DNA from: CAZGNZ01 sp964527215
GTDB taxonomy: Bacteria > Fidelibacterota > Marinisomatia > SCGC-AAA003-L08 > JACNLC01
Length of the DNA stretch: 64,000 bases
Reading direction: 5' to 3'
Assembly (NCBI GenBank): GCA_964527215.1
Contig: CAZGNZ010000002.1
Span: 96,289-160,288 of the forward strand
A model generated the notes under the pieces. It was given only the letters and a program-made list of their open reading frames with translations, was not told the origin of the DNA and ran no database searches. This document shows positions 46,921-55,446 of the stretch, piece by piece. The number at the start of each line of letters is the position of its first letter. Position 1 is the first letter of the stretch. The position numbers and the translations under genes were made by a program.

Positions 46921-47158
46921 GCATGTGTGGAAACCCGGTAAAAGCCGGCTCTTCAGATTTATTCCCTTTGCGATGGCGGGTGACCTGAACCACGATGGCG
47001 AACGCAGTATGACAGATGTGGTTATCTAGATTGAATGACTGTTTGCCTATTACGAACCTGACCTGGATCGGGTATGGGTGATGGATGCAGATGAGGAAGG
47101 GATTGGTTCTGTTGTGGAACTGATCCTGATACTAGACTGGATTTTAAATGAAGACTAA
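46921..47158 (+). pseudogene. Decayed dockerin-domain fragment
   Basis: Read with a frame change, the sequence gives AGDLNHDGERSMTDVV, a stop, then a second stretch EEGIGSVVELILILDWILNED ending at a TAA. The two halves match the paired Ca-binding helices of the dockerin in the preceding C25 protein (DGNTDVTDIVLLIW). There is no start, no signal peptide and at least one internal stop, so this is a remnant of a lost gene. Its end overlaps the next gene start. Confidence 0.5.
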
Positions 47159-47975
47159 CCGGATTTCCGTTCGATATATTGTCTGGAGCAGTGTAATCCT
47201 GCTAGCGGTTATTGCTGTTCAATTTCCGAAAATAGCCCGATCCGATGTCAACCCTGATTTAACACCGGGCATCTGCCTGAGTTTTGATGATCAGTCAGTA
47301 GATGAATGGATTGAGATTTTGGATTTACTTGATGAATACAGTCTTCGAGTTACTTTTTTTGTATCTGCTGTGCAGACCTGGGACAGTGACCGGTTGCAGA
47401 AATTAAAACAGCTGACAGCTAAAGGACACGAGATCGGTTTCCATACCAGCTGCCATCTTGATGCGGTGCGGTTTCTTAAAACTCACAGTATCGAAGAGTG
47501 GACGAAAAAGGAAATTCGACCCGGTATGAGTGTCTTGGAAGCCAACGGAATTCACCCCGTCGCCTTTGCTCCGGCATTTGGAATTTCATCAAAGCTGATT
47601 GACAGACAGGTCTTCAGGGAATTTGATATTTTAAGAAAAGTCAGCGAGTCACAGCGGCACATTGCCGCTGCAGGCATTGATACCCTGGATGATATCTATT
47701 GTATCCCAGGAAGTCAAAAGTGCATCTCCGCTCTCGGAATTGACAACCATCTGGAAGTAAGTCTGGAAGAACTTGATGCTGCATTCTCTCGTGCAGCGAG
47801 CGAACGAACCGTGATCAGTTTGTATGCCCATCAGCCCGATAATGGACATAAGAAGTACCAGATAAATATTATCTATCTTGAAGAAATACTGAAGCTCTGT
47901 AAAAAGCATGGTTTATCCGGTTACACCGTGTCCGAATTGACGGATTGTCCGTATTCAAACAGGAATACGATTTGA
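47148..47975 (+). CDS. Polysaccharide deacetylase (NodB/CE4-like) family protein
   Basis: 275 residues with an N-terminal membrane anchor or uncleaved signal (IVWSSVILLAVIAVQF). The NodB motif 1 is SFDD (catalytic D47 and metal D48), and motif 2 is HTSCH with H99 and H103 as zinc ligands, so the metal triad is complete. Motif 4 may be the later LYAHQPDN. CE4 enzymes remove acetyl groups from N-acetylglucosamine in peptidoglycan, chitin or exopolysaccharide. The protein is small, with only one domain. Its start overlaps the dockerin remnant, so no operon partner is evident. Confidence 0.8.
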   Translation: MKTNRISVRYIVWSSVILLAVIAVQFPKIARSDVNPDLTPGICLSFDDQSVDEWIEILDLLDEYSLRVTFFVSAVQTWDSDRLQKLKQLTAKGHEIGFHTSCHLDAVRFLKTHSIEEWTKKEIRPGMSVLEANGIHPVAFAPAFGISSKLIDRQVFREFDILRKVSESQRHIAAAGIDTLDDIYCIPGSQKCISALGIDNHLEVSLEELDAAFSRAASERTVISLYAHQPDNGHKKYQINIIYLEEILKLCKKHGLSGYTVSELTDCPYSNRNTI

Positions 47976-48545
47976 TCAATATATGATTAAATAAATTACA
48001 TCACCTAGCGCTGTATGTTATAAATCCATAAGACAGCAATTATGCTATATAAAACTTAAGATCTCCCGCCCCTTCAGGGCTGCATATCTGTGATCTCCGC
48101 TGAACCAGGGCGCTGCCCTGGCCAGCAACACTGTTGTCCCGTTGGGACAAAGCAACCGTGTTTACAAAAGGAAACTGCCCTGCAGGGGCAGCAGTTGAGA
48201 AACCAGGGTGCAGCCCCGGTCAATGATGGGCGACGATGAACCCTGAAAGGGTGTCAGTAACATGAGGTCGATTCTCCCGCCCCTTCAGGGCTGCATATCC
48301 GTGATCTCTGCTGAACCAGGGCGCTGCCCTGGCCAGCAACACTATTATCCTGTTAATACTAAGCGACTGTGTTTACAAAAGGAAACTGCCCTGAAGGGGC
48401 AGCAGTTGAGAAACCGGGGTGCAGCCCCGGTCAATGATGAGCGACCATGAACCCTGAAAGGGTGTCAGTAACATGAAGTTGATTCTTCCGCCTTTTCAGG
48501 GCTGCATATCCGTGATCTCCGCTGAACCAGGGCGTCGTGCTGGTG
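47976..48545. other. Gene-free region with 211-bp tandem repeats
   Basis: Almost entirely the repeat array at 48059-48536, placed between two convergent genes (deacetylase on +, ligase-like protein on -). No coding frame. Confidence 0.7.
48059..48536. repeat. Tandem repeat array, period 211 bp, two full copies and a partial third
   Basis: Each unit contains CCGCCCCTTCAGGGCTGCAT, GAACCAGGGCGCTGCCCTGG, AAACTGCCCTG(A/C)AGGGGCAG and GAACCCTGAAAGGGTG, four local inverted repeats. The copies start at 48059, 48270 and 48481; the last is cut after about 55 bases. Similar CCCTGAAGGGG blocks occur in the 28-kb units, so the motif family is spread in this genome. Confidence 0.8.
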
Positions 48546-49790
48546 TTAAGCAAAATTGGTTTTTGGATTTATCAACTGCTGCTGCAAAATAAAGAAAAAC
48601 CAGATAAAACGGTCAGATCCCAGATCACCGCTGACCATCTGATTCAGCAGGAAGAAAATCCCCATCAAAAACACGAAGTGGGAATATCGCAGCTCTCTTG
48701 CTTTTTCTTCCTTTTTAGTTGAACAGCGCGCTTTCGCCCACAGTTGTATTCTGCGGATGATCCAGATCAAAAACAGCCCCAGTCCAATGCAGCCAGTTTC
48801 ACTGCCGATTTCAAGAAAAATATTATGAGGATATTCGTGAATCTGACCTGCGATTGTTCCATGCAGGGCAAAATTCCCCAGTCCGCTTCCAAGCAGCGGG
48901 TTTTGGAAAAACAGCTCCAAAGACCTTTGGAAAAATATCAATCGGCTGGTGTAGCTGCCGTTCGGGTCCGTTTCAGTCAGCGGATTCAGGAAAAACCGGC
49001 TTTCAAGACCAAACAGGAAAATCATCCCGGTGACAAAACAGAGAATCAGTACCACAACGCCAATCCTGCTGATCATTCTGAACTGGGATTTACTGAACAG
49101 AAACAGAATTACCAGTAATCCGACCAGAAACAGGAGCGGACCTTTTGATTCTGTCAGTATCACGGTAAGAAGACCCAGGAACAGCCACACCGCATAAAAT
49201 ATCCGCTGCCGCCGCTGTATGCTGTCTTTGACGACTGCAGCACCTGCCAGCAATACACCGACAGCTGCATATCTTGCCAGTGTCAATGGTCCTCCGGAAA
49301 AAACTGCAAGTCGAAATTCACTGACAGAAACAAACCACTGATACAATCCGGCAAGAATAAAAAAGCCTGTCGTTGCGGCAAGGAAAATCAGCAGCAGCTT
49401 TACTCGATCTGCCAGTTCTTCCCGAATGCCTGAGATAATCAGGACACCGCACCCCAGTCCGATCAGCGATCCGGTCAGCTTTTCCCAGGAATAGTCGATA
49501 ACTTGAGAAAACATGAGACCGTTCAGTGTCAGCCAGATCATCAAAATAAATAAGATATGCTGACCCCGAACTGCCTGGAGAAAACCTTTCGGATTTTTTT
49601 GTACCGTCATTATCAGGTGAATACAAAAAATCAAACAGTTTATATGGTTCAGACTGAATGGACCAACAAGCGCAAGGCGGGACTCATATGTAATCCTGCC
49701 GATAAACAGCAAAGCCAGAATGTTCAGTTCAGGCAGAAGAAAACAAGCCAGGAAGTAAAGAGGGGACAGAAGCAGGAATGCAGGAATCAT
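48546..49790 (-). CDS. O-antigen ligase/polymerase-like (Wzy_C/WaaL) membrane protein
   Basis: 414 residues with about eleven transmembrane helices and one long periplasmic loop (around residues 255-330) holding SRLIFFQRSLELFFQNPLLG and YPHNIFLEIGSETGCIGL, the conserved core of the O-antigen ligase family. These proteins attach or polymerise polysaccharide on lipid A or other lipid carriers in the periplasm. It begins one base after the YgiQ stop, so it is the last gene of that operon; a link to radical-SAM chemistry is not implied. Confidence 0.85.
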   Translation of the reverse strand: MIPAFLLLSPLYFLACFLLPELNILALLFIGRITYESRLALVGPFSLNHINCLIFCIHLIMTVQKNPKGFLQAVRGQHILFILMIWLTLNGLMFSQVIDYSWEKLTGSLIGLGCGVLIISGIREELADRVKLLLIFLAATTGFFILAGLYQWFVSVSEFRLAVFSGGPLTLARYAAVGVLLAGAAVVKDSIQRRQRIFYAVWLFLGLLTVILTESKGPLLFLVGLLVILFLFSKSQFRMISRIGVVVLILCFVTGMIFLFGLESRFFLNPLTETDPNGSYTSRLIFFQRSLELFFQNPLLGSGLGNFALHGTIAGQIHEYPHNIFLEIGSETGCIGLGLFLIWIIRRIQLWAKARCSTKKEEKARELRYSHFVFLMGIFFLLNQMVSGDLGSDRFIWFFFILQQQLINPKTNFA

Positions 49791-49791
49791 G

Positions 49792-51651
49792 TCAGCGTCT
49801 GTGCTTTCCGAATAAAATGCGCAGGATATCTTCCCGGTGGATTTTCGTCAGCCTGTTCATGATCCAACTGCGGTTTTCGGGCAGATACCAGAAAAAAAAG
49901 CGTCGCTGGTTCTTTTTTTCAGGGATTGACCGGGCGGTTTTTATGCGTTTCATTGTGTATGGATGAAATCCGGAATAATATATCACGGTTGCAAGCGTCA
50001 TCGGGGTGGGCGTGAAATCCTGAATCTGTTTGAGCCGGTATCCCATTGTCGCGGTGTCGCCGGCTAGCTGGGCCATATCGTCATCTCTGCATCCGGGGTG
50101 ACTGGAAATAAAATATGGAATCAGCTGCTGATTCAATTGGTACTTCCGGTTTAGCGACTCAAAGAATCGATGAAACTTCCTGAATGCGTCAAAAGAGGGT
50201 TTGCGCATCAGCCTCAGTACATGTTCTGAAGAATGCTCCGGAGCCACTTTTAATCGACCGCTGACGTGACGTCGAATCATTTCACTGCCGTATTTTTCAT
50301 TAATCCTCTTGATTCTTGCATCAGATATATCTGGCAGAACCAAATCATAACGGATACCGCTGCCAACAGTAATTTTTTTGACATCGGGGTGTTTCCCGGC
50401 CTCTCTGAAAAGATCAAGAATGTGCTGATGGCTGATGTCAAGATTGGCGCAGATTCGCGGGTGAATACAGCTTGGACTGCTGCATTTCCTGCAGATTTCA
50501 AGATCGCGACCCTTCATTCTGTACATATTGGCAGACGGCCCGCCGATGTCGGTGATGTGACCCTTGAAATCATCCATGCGAGTCACAGCATCGATCTCCC
50601 TGAGGATGGATTTTCTGGAGCGGCTGACAACAAATTTGCCTTGATGCGCGGATATCGTACAAAAACTGCAGCCGCCAAAACAGCCCCTGTGACTGGTGAC
50701 AGAGTGCCGAATCATTTCATATGCCGGTATCACGCCCCGTTTTCGGTATTTGGGGTGGGGGAGCCTGGTATATTCATAATCAAACACGGTATCCAGCTCA
50801 ACGCCGGTATCGGGAGGAAATGGCGGATTAATAACCAGATACTTTGAACCATTTTTCTGTATCAGCCGGGATGCTGACCAGCGATTGGACTCCTGTTCAA
50901 CGATTTTGAAGTTCCGGGCAAAATCCCGTTTACTTTTCAGACATTCTTCATGAGATGCGAGAATTTTGTCTTTCCAGCGGCGGTTGGCAGGAATTCCGGC
51001 ATCGGAATCGGCCAGAAAGGCTGTCTGCGGGATCGTTGAAAGATTGCTGAACGGAACGCCTTTTTCCAGCAGACGCAGCAGTTCGGTCAGCGGTCGTTCG
51101 CCCATCCCGTATATCAGAAGATCTGCACCGGACCCGGTCAGAATGGATTCTTTGAGGGTATTGCTCCAAAAATCATAATGAGTGATCCGCCGCAGACTGG
51201 CCTCAATACCTCCAATGACTACAGGAGTATCAGGGAATAGGGATTTTAGAATCCGCGTATACACTGTGACCGCGTAATCAGGGCGAAATCCGGCTGCTCC
51301 CCCAGGTGTGTAGGCATCGTCAGATCTGCGTCTTCCTGCCGCCGTATAGTGGTTCACCATGGAATCCATGCATCCGGAAGTCACACCAAAAAACAAGCGG
51401 GGTGCACCCAGCTTGCGGAAATCGCGGAGATCATCCTGCCAGTTCGGCTGAGGAATCATGGCAATTCTAAGGCCCGCTTTTTCAATCAGCCTGCCGATAA
51501 CGGCGGGTCCAAATGCGGGATGATCCACGTATGCGTCGCCGGAGATAAGAATAACATCCAGTGCCTGCCAGTTTCTTCTGCGGACCTCATCAAGGGTGGT
51601 CGGCAGCCAACGGGTCAGAGGAATGTCCGTTTGGTGAGAAGGTGGGTTCAT
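49792..51651 (-). CDS. YgiQ family radical SAM protein
   Basis: 619 residues matching the YgiQ family from end to end: N-terminal DVILISGDAYVDHPAFG, SGCMDSMVNHYT, GGIEASLRRITHYDFW, then the radical SAM core with the [4Fe-4S] cluster cysteines C324, C328 and C331 in HRGCFGGCSFC and a second cysteine-rich stretch (CRKCSSPSC). Function in bacteria is not settled; family members are iron-sulfur, SAM-dependent enzymes. It lies 27 bases after the Dabb gene and one base before the O-antigen ligase-like gene, in a minus-strand operon. Confidence 0.92.
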   Translation of the reverse strand: MNPPSHQTDIPLTRWLPTTLDEVRRRNWQALDVILISGDAYVDHPAFGPAVIGRLIEKAGLRIAMIPQPNWQDDLRDFRKLGAPRLFFGVTSGCMDSMVNHYTAAGRRRSDDAYTPGGAAGFRPDYAVTVYTRILKSLFPDTPVVIGGIEASLRRITHYDFWSNTLKESILTGSGADLLIYGMGERPLTELLRLLEKGVPFSNLSTIPQTAFLADSDAGIPANRRWKDKILASHEECLKSKRDFARNFKIVEQESNRWSASRLIQKNGSKYLVINPPFPPDTGVELDTVFDYEYTRLPHPKYRKRGVIPAYEMIRHSVTSHRGCFGGCSFCTISAHQGKFVVSRSRKSILREIDAVTRMDDFKGHITDIGGPSANMYRMKGRDLEICRKCSSPSCIHPRICANLDISHQHILDLFREAGKHPDVKKITVGSGIRYDLVLPDISDARIKRINEKYGSEMIRRHVSGRLKVAPEHSSEHVLRLMRKPSFDAFRKFHRFFESLNRKYQLNQQLIPYFISSHPGCRDDDMAQLAGDTATMGYRLKQIQDFTPTPMTLATVIYYSGFHPYTMKRIKTARSIPEKKNQRRFFFWYLPENRSWIMNRLTKIHREDILRILFGKHRR

Positions 51652-51678
51652 CTCAGAAAGAAAGCTGTCCCCGGAACA

Positions 51679-52005
51679 TCATTGCTGCGATGGAAGTGAA
51701 TGTGAATCCGGCTCGAATTCATAATCCACAACCCGTGTTTCTGTTACAACGGTTTTCAGAAAAGATACTACATTCAGATGTTCCGGATGATTGCGGTAGG
51801 CATTCAGATCGGAGCGATTATTGAATTCTGATACCAGAACCAAATCTGATGCGGCCGGAGACGTGCTGAAATTTATCCCGGTTTCCAGATGGGCAATTCC
51901 AGGCACCAAATCCACCAGCTGATCAATTCGGGTTTTCAAGAGGTGCAGATTGTGCTCCCGCTCAGACCCCGGATTCAATTTCATAAACACGATATGTCTG
52001 ACCAT
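51679..52005 (-). CDS. Stress-responsive alpha/beta barrel (Dabb) protein
   Basis: 108 residues. MVRHIVFMKLNPG start and SDLVLVSEFNNRSDLNAY, then HPEHLNVVSFLKTVV are typical of the Dabb fold, a dimeric alpha/beta barrel. In other organisms some act as cyclases, hydrolases or plant stress proteins; the role here is unknown. GGGGAG precedes the ATG. It lies 17 bases after the TIGR03545-like gene. Confidence 0.85.
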   Translation of the reverse strand: MVRHIVFMKLNPGSEREHNLHLLKTRIDQLVDLVPGIAHLETGINFSTSPAASDLVLVSEFNNRSDLNAYRNHPEHLNVVSFLKTVVTETRVVDYEFEPDSHSLPSQQ

Positions 52006-52022
52006 AACTTTCTCCCCGATCC

Positions 52023-53867
52023 TTATCTAAATAAATTTTTCAGCTTGTCCTCGATTTCCTGAATGGCGTCATCCTTCAACTGATCCTCATATTCCTTTTG
52101 ACGGGATTTGATCTCATCCAGAACATCATCATACTTCCCTTCCTGTATATCCAAAAGCTGAAATAAATCGCCTTCGGTGCTTGCAAGCAGATTGTTCAGT
52201 TCTCCGGTGTAGGGTGTCAGCTCAGCCCGAGCCCGATTTTCCAGATCAGACCTCAGAGCCGTCATTTCCGCTTCTGCAAGTGACTGCACCTCATTCCGGA
52301 TAATATTGTCAATGTTGCTTTCGACAGTGAATTTCAGAGCTGGAAACTGACCGGAAACCGAACCCTGAATACGGACCTGATCCAGGGATTCTGCAATTCG
52401 GATTTTCAGCATGTCTGCCTTGTCAGCTGCAGAAGGATCGGGAAGAACAAATTCTATATTCGATCCGGAGATACCGTACGAGCCGGTAATCTTCAAATCT
52501 TTCATGATGAAATCACCTGTGACCGCCAATTTTCCCGACCGTACCGGATAGGGAATAAAATCGTTGTTTTCTAATGACATCCCGGAAATATCCATGGCCG
52601 GGACCGCGAATGACAATGAATCGGACTGAGCCTGTGTACGCAAATCCAGCAGAAGATTGAAAAACCATTCTCCCGTTTGGGCAGCCATACCTTCCATGTG
52701 CATTCGAGTGGGTCGGTTTATCAGATTCTGATCAGACACCAGATCCGTAATTTTTCCCGACAGATCATATATAGAGTTCAGGGTTCCGGAGATATCCACG
52801 TTTTTCACCCAGAATCGCGGCAGGGATTTCATGGAATTTGGTGTACTGAAATAAATAGTCTGACCCTTCAGCCGACCGGGCTTTTCCTTTTTCGGCTTCT
52901 TTGATGAGAAGCGGCTCAGAATGGATCTGGTCTTTTGAACGGCTGTTACGGCCTGGGTGATTTTTGATGTGATCTCCGGTCCGAAAATCATTCCTGCAAT
53001 ATTCTCAATATCGGCAGCATCCAGATCAGTCACATCCCGGACAGCCTGCAGATCGGATTCAAATTGGTCATTCAGAAATTCAGGACAGTCATTCAGATCT
53101 GACATATCCTGTTTGAAATCCTTTTTCAGGGATTTGACATGACCTCTCATGGAATCCGTCTGATCATACAGCTTTTTCAGTGTATTGATCGCATTTTGAA
53201 TATCCTCAAGATCATGAATATCTTCCATTTTAAGCTGACGGGCTTCTGCTGCCAGGGAATCCAGGGCATCGTCTTCGGGCAGTTCCGAAATTATCTGCTC
53301 CCAGTGCCCTTTACGGTTAAGTATATGACTGTTAAGTGAATCATATATTTCAGGAGTACGGAGATTGAGCACCTCATACAGACTGTCACTATTCAGTTGA
53401 TTCATGCGGTTAAGAATTTCAGCGGCCGCGGTTGACCCTGCATCAGCACCGCTTTCCTTTTCCGGTGTGATAGGGGTGTCCGGTGCAGGATCTTTTTCTG
53501 TATCCCTTTCCAATTCAATGAATCCCGGTTCGGACCTGGGCCGGCCGGACAGAATATCTTTGACTGTCATATTTTCAACAACAGCCTTTTTCGAAAGCAG
53601 CGGAATCAAATCCAGATTGAAATCGGTTTTTCCGGTCTGGATCAGATTTTCCCAGGCATTGTCGGGATTTCCCACAATCAGTTCAGACCAGCCGATATTC
53701 AGTGATACCAGGGACAGGTAAAATTCTTCCAGTTCAACGGCAGCCCCATGACTGCGGGAGCCCTGGGATTCAATTTGCCGTTCAACGAGGGGTTCGCTGA
53801 TAAAAATCGTGAATATGAGGATCACAGCCAGAACTGACAGCAGGGTAAAAATTCCGGATTTTCGCAT
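52023..53867 (-). CDS. TIGR03545-like uncharacterised envelope protein (AsmA-like)
   Basis: 614 residues from the ATG at 53867 (GGAGG upstream; it overlaps the previous stop by one base). An N-terminal membrane anchor (GIFTLLSVLAVILIFTIFI) is followed by SLNIGWSELIVGNP and a charged coiled-coil region, then a beta-rich C-terminal part (about residues 330-520) like AsmA/DUF748-type proteins and an amphipathic C-terminal helix. I recognise it as TIGR03545, a family limited to bacteria with outer membranes and usually paired with TIGR03546, as here. Its role may concern envelope lipid handling or assembly, by analogy with AsmA; not proven. Confidence 0.78.
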   Translation of the reverse strand: MRKSGIFTLLSVLAVILIFTIFISEPLVERQIESQGSRSHGAAVELEEFYLSLVSLNIGWSELIVGNPDNAWENLIQTGKTDFNLDLIPLLSKKAVVENMTVKDILSGRPRSEPGFIELERDTEKDPAPDTPITPEKESGADAGSTAAAEILNRMNQLNSDSLYEVLNLRTPEIYDSLNSHILNRKGHWEQIISELPEDDALDSLAAEARQLKMEDIHDLEDIQNAINTLKKLYDQTDSMRGHVKSLKKDFKQDMSDLNDCPEFLNDQFESDLQAVRDVTDLDAADIENIAGMIFGPEITSKITQAVTAVQKTRSILSRFSSKKPKKEKPGRLKGQTIYFSTPNSMKSLPRFWVKNVDISGTLNSIYDLSGKITDLVSDQNLINRPTRMHMEGMAAQTGEWFFNLLLDLRTQAQSDSLSFAVPAMDISGMSLENNDFIPYPVRSGKLAVTGDFIMKDLKITGSYGISGSNIEFVLPDPSAADKADMLKIRIAESLDQVRIQGSVSGQFPALKFTVESNIDNIIRNEVQSLAEAEMTALRSDLENRARAELTPYTGELNNLLASTEGDLFQLLDIQEGKYDDVLDEIKSRQKEYEDQLKDDAIQEIEDKLKNLFR

Positions 53868-54394
53868 CAGGACCTCCCCGGAATAGAGAGTTTTCGAAAT
53901 AAACCGACAATTTTCAGTCCGTTCAGCCAGCGAACCAGTTTCCATTTGGCAATGCGCTCGGCAATATGTGAACGATATCGCCGCACCAGCCACTGCACCG
54001 CAAAGAAACAGGGGAGCGCAATGATCAGCCCTGTCAAAAATGAACCCAGGTAGGTGGTGTTGTTCAGTCCGCTGAATGCCATCAGGGGCAGATCCAACAG
54101 CCTTTGCCAGAATCCCTGAAGAAATTCAAGATCAGCCAGCAGCCAGAAACCCAGTGAGTGAAAAAGCGGGTCAAGGATATAAACTATTCCGCGGAATAAG
54201 AGGAACGCTGCAATACATGCCGTAATATTTACATCCAGAATAATGATCAGCAGTCCGACGAATAGATTAAGAAGGGTCCAGAACGGGGCAATGCCCATAA
54301 ACAGTCCGAGCGTAAATCCGCCTGAAATCTGTTTTGGAGAACCTCCGGAATTGAGGATTCTCAGGAATTTGGCAAGAAATTTAATGATAAACAT
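53867..54394 (-). CDS. TIGR03546-like membrane protein (DUF2062-related)
   Basis: About 175 residues from the ATG at 54394 (GGGG a few bases before; an in-frame GTG at 54400 adds two). Four membrane helices, beginning with GGFTLGLFMGIAPFWTLLNL, a DUF2062-like motif. It is the usual partner of TIGR03545, and the two genes share one base. The pair is uncharacterised. It lies 77 bases after marC on the same strand. Confidence 0.78.
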   Translation of the reverse strand: MFIIKFLAKFLRILNSGGSPKQISGGFTLGLFMGIAPFWTLLNLFVGLLIIILDVNITACIAAFLLFRGIVYILDPLFHSLGFWLLADLEFLQGFWQRLLDLPLMAFSGLNNTTYLGSFLTGLIIALPCFFAVQWLVRRYRSHIAERIAKWKLVRWLNGLKIVGLFRKLSIPGRS

Positions 54395-54470
54395 GAGCAC
54401 CCCATATTTTATTCATAATGCCTCATCTTGAAAAATCATTGATGCACAGATTTCTGATTTCTGAAACTCA

Positions 54471-55043
54471 CTACAGCAGTTCAGTGAACGCTTCCAGTAT
54501 CATTTCAATGGCAAGGGCCACCAGGAGCAGACCCATGACTCGCGACAGTATTTCCACGCCCTGCCGTCCGATGTACTTTTTGATATAGGAAGCATTGAAC
54601 ATGGCCACCCAGAAAATGAATAAATTGATCATCATTGCCAGAAAGGGGACCAGTATTCCATACTGATTGACCAGAATGATGATGGCGGTGATGGCGCCGG
54701 GTCCGGCAATCAGGGGCGTTGCCATCGGTACAATGATGCCTTTACTGTATCCTTTCGGATTGCCGATTTGAATATCCAGTGTGTAAGCCAGTCCGAGAAG
54801 CAGCAGGATCAGTCCGCCGCCGGTCTGGAAAGAAAAGATACTGATCCCGAAGAATTCAAGAATACCTTTCCCAATTATAAGAAATACCAGCAGCAGGATC
54901 AGGGACACTCGAATTGCACGATTGGCTGCAGTCCGGGTTCGACTGTTGTCATATTCCTTGGTTAGGGTCAGAAAAACCGGAATCCCTCCAAAAGGATCCA
55001 TAATTACAAGCAGCGTTACAAATGAATGCAGCAGTCCGTCCAT
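54471..55043 (-). CDS. MarC family integral membrane protein
   Basis: 190 residues, six helices, with the signature VIMDPFGGIPVFLTLT near the N-terminus and MATPLIAGPGAITAIIIL in the middle, as in MarC/UPF0056. The former link to multiple antibiotic resistance in E. coli is not supported; function unknown. First gene of the minus-strand run down to the O-antigen ligase-like gene. Confidence 0.88.
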   Translation of the reverse strand: MDGLLHSFVTLLVIMDPFGGIPVFLTLTKEYDNSRTRTAANRAIRVSLILLLVFLIIGKGILEFFGISIFSFQTGGGLILLLLGLAYTLDIQIGNPKGYSKGIIVPMATPLIAGPGAITAIIILVNQYGILVPFLAMMINLFIFWVAMFNASYIKKYIGRQGVEILSRVMGLLLVALAIEMILEAFTELL

Positions 55044-55446
55044 TCGGGAAAGCCTTTCATTGAAATTTGGGTAACGTGTTCAAGCCGATGAATCAAACAT
55101 CCGTCAGAACCAATAATTTAGTGCCTTTCTGCAAGTTGGATACAGCTGTTTTGAGATGTCTGCGGCTTGGCCGGCATTTTCAGATCACAGTCTCACTCGA
55201 ATTCTTATCGCATACGGTGCATCACTCTATCTTAAGTATTCTCAATTTTCGATTTTGAAATTCCGGGGCATTTCCCGCATAATATTATTGATTTTCAGTA
55301 CCTTGTTAACGTCGAATGAATGTAAAATTCACCCACGCCTGTATATCGAATTACGCAGATACTACTTACCCGACCCAGGCGGAATATATCATACTTCTAA
55401 TACCGGCTGGTCACCAGCCCGTTCCACACAAATAAAGGAGCAAATA
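55044..55446. other. Divergent intergenic region between marC and the giant protein gene
   Basis: Noncoding; it should hold both divergent promoters. An in-frame upstream start for the giant protein at 55156 is rejected: the signal peptide and AGGAG belong to 55447. Confidence 0.5.

Noticed and set aside
55156..55446. N-terminal extension of the giant protein
   Set aside because: The signal peptide begins at 55447 with AGGAG upstream, and the extension would hide it.
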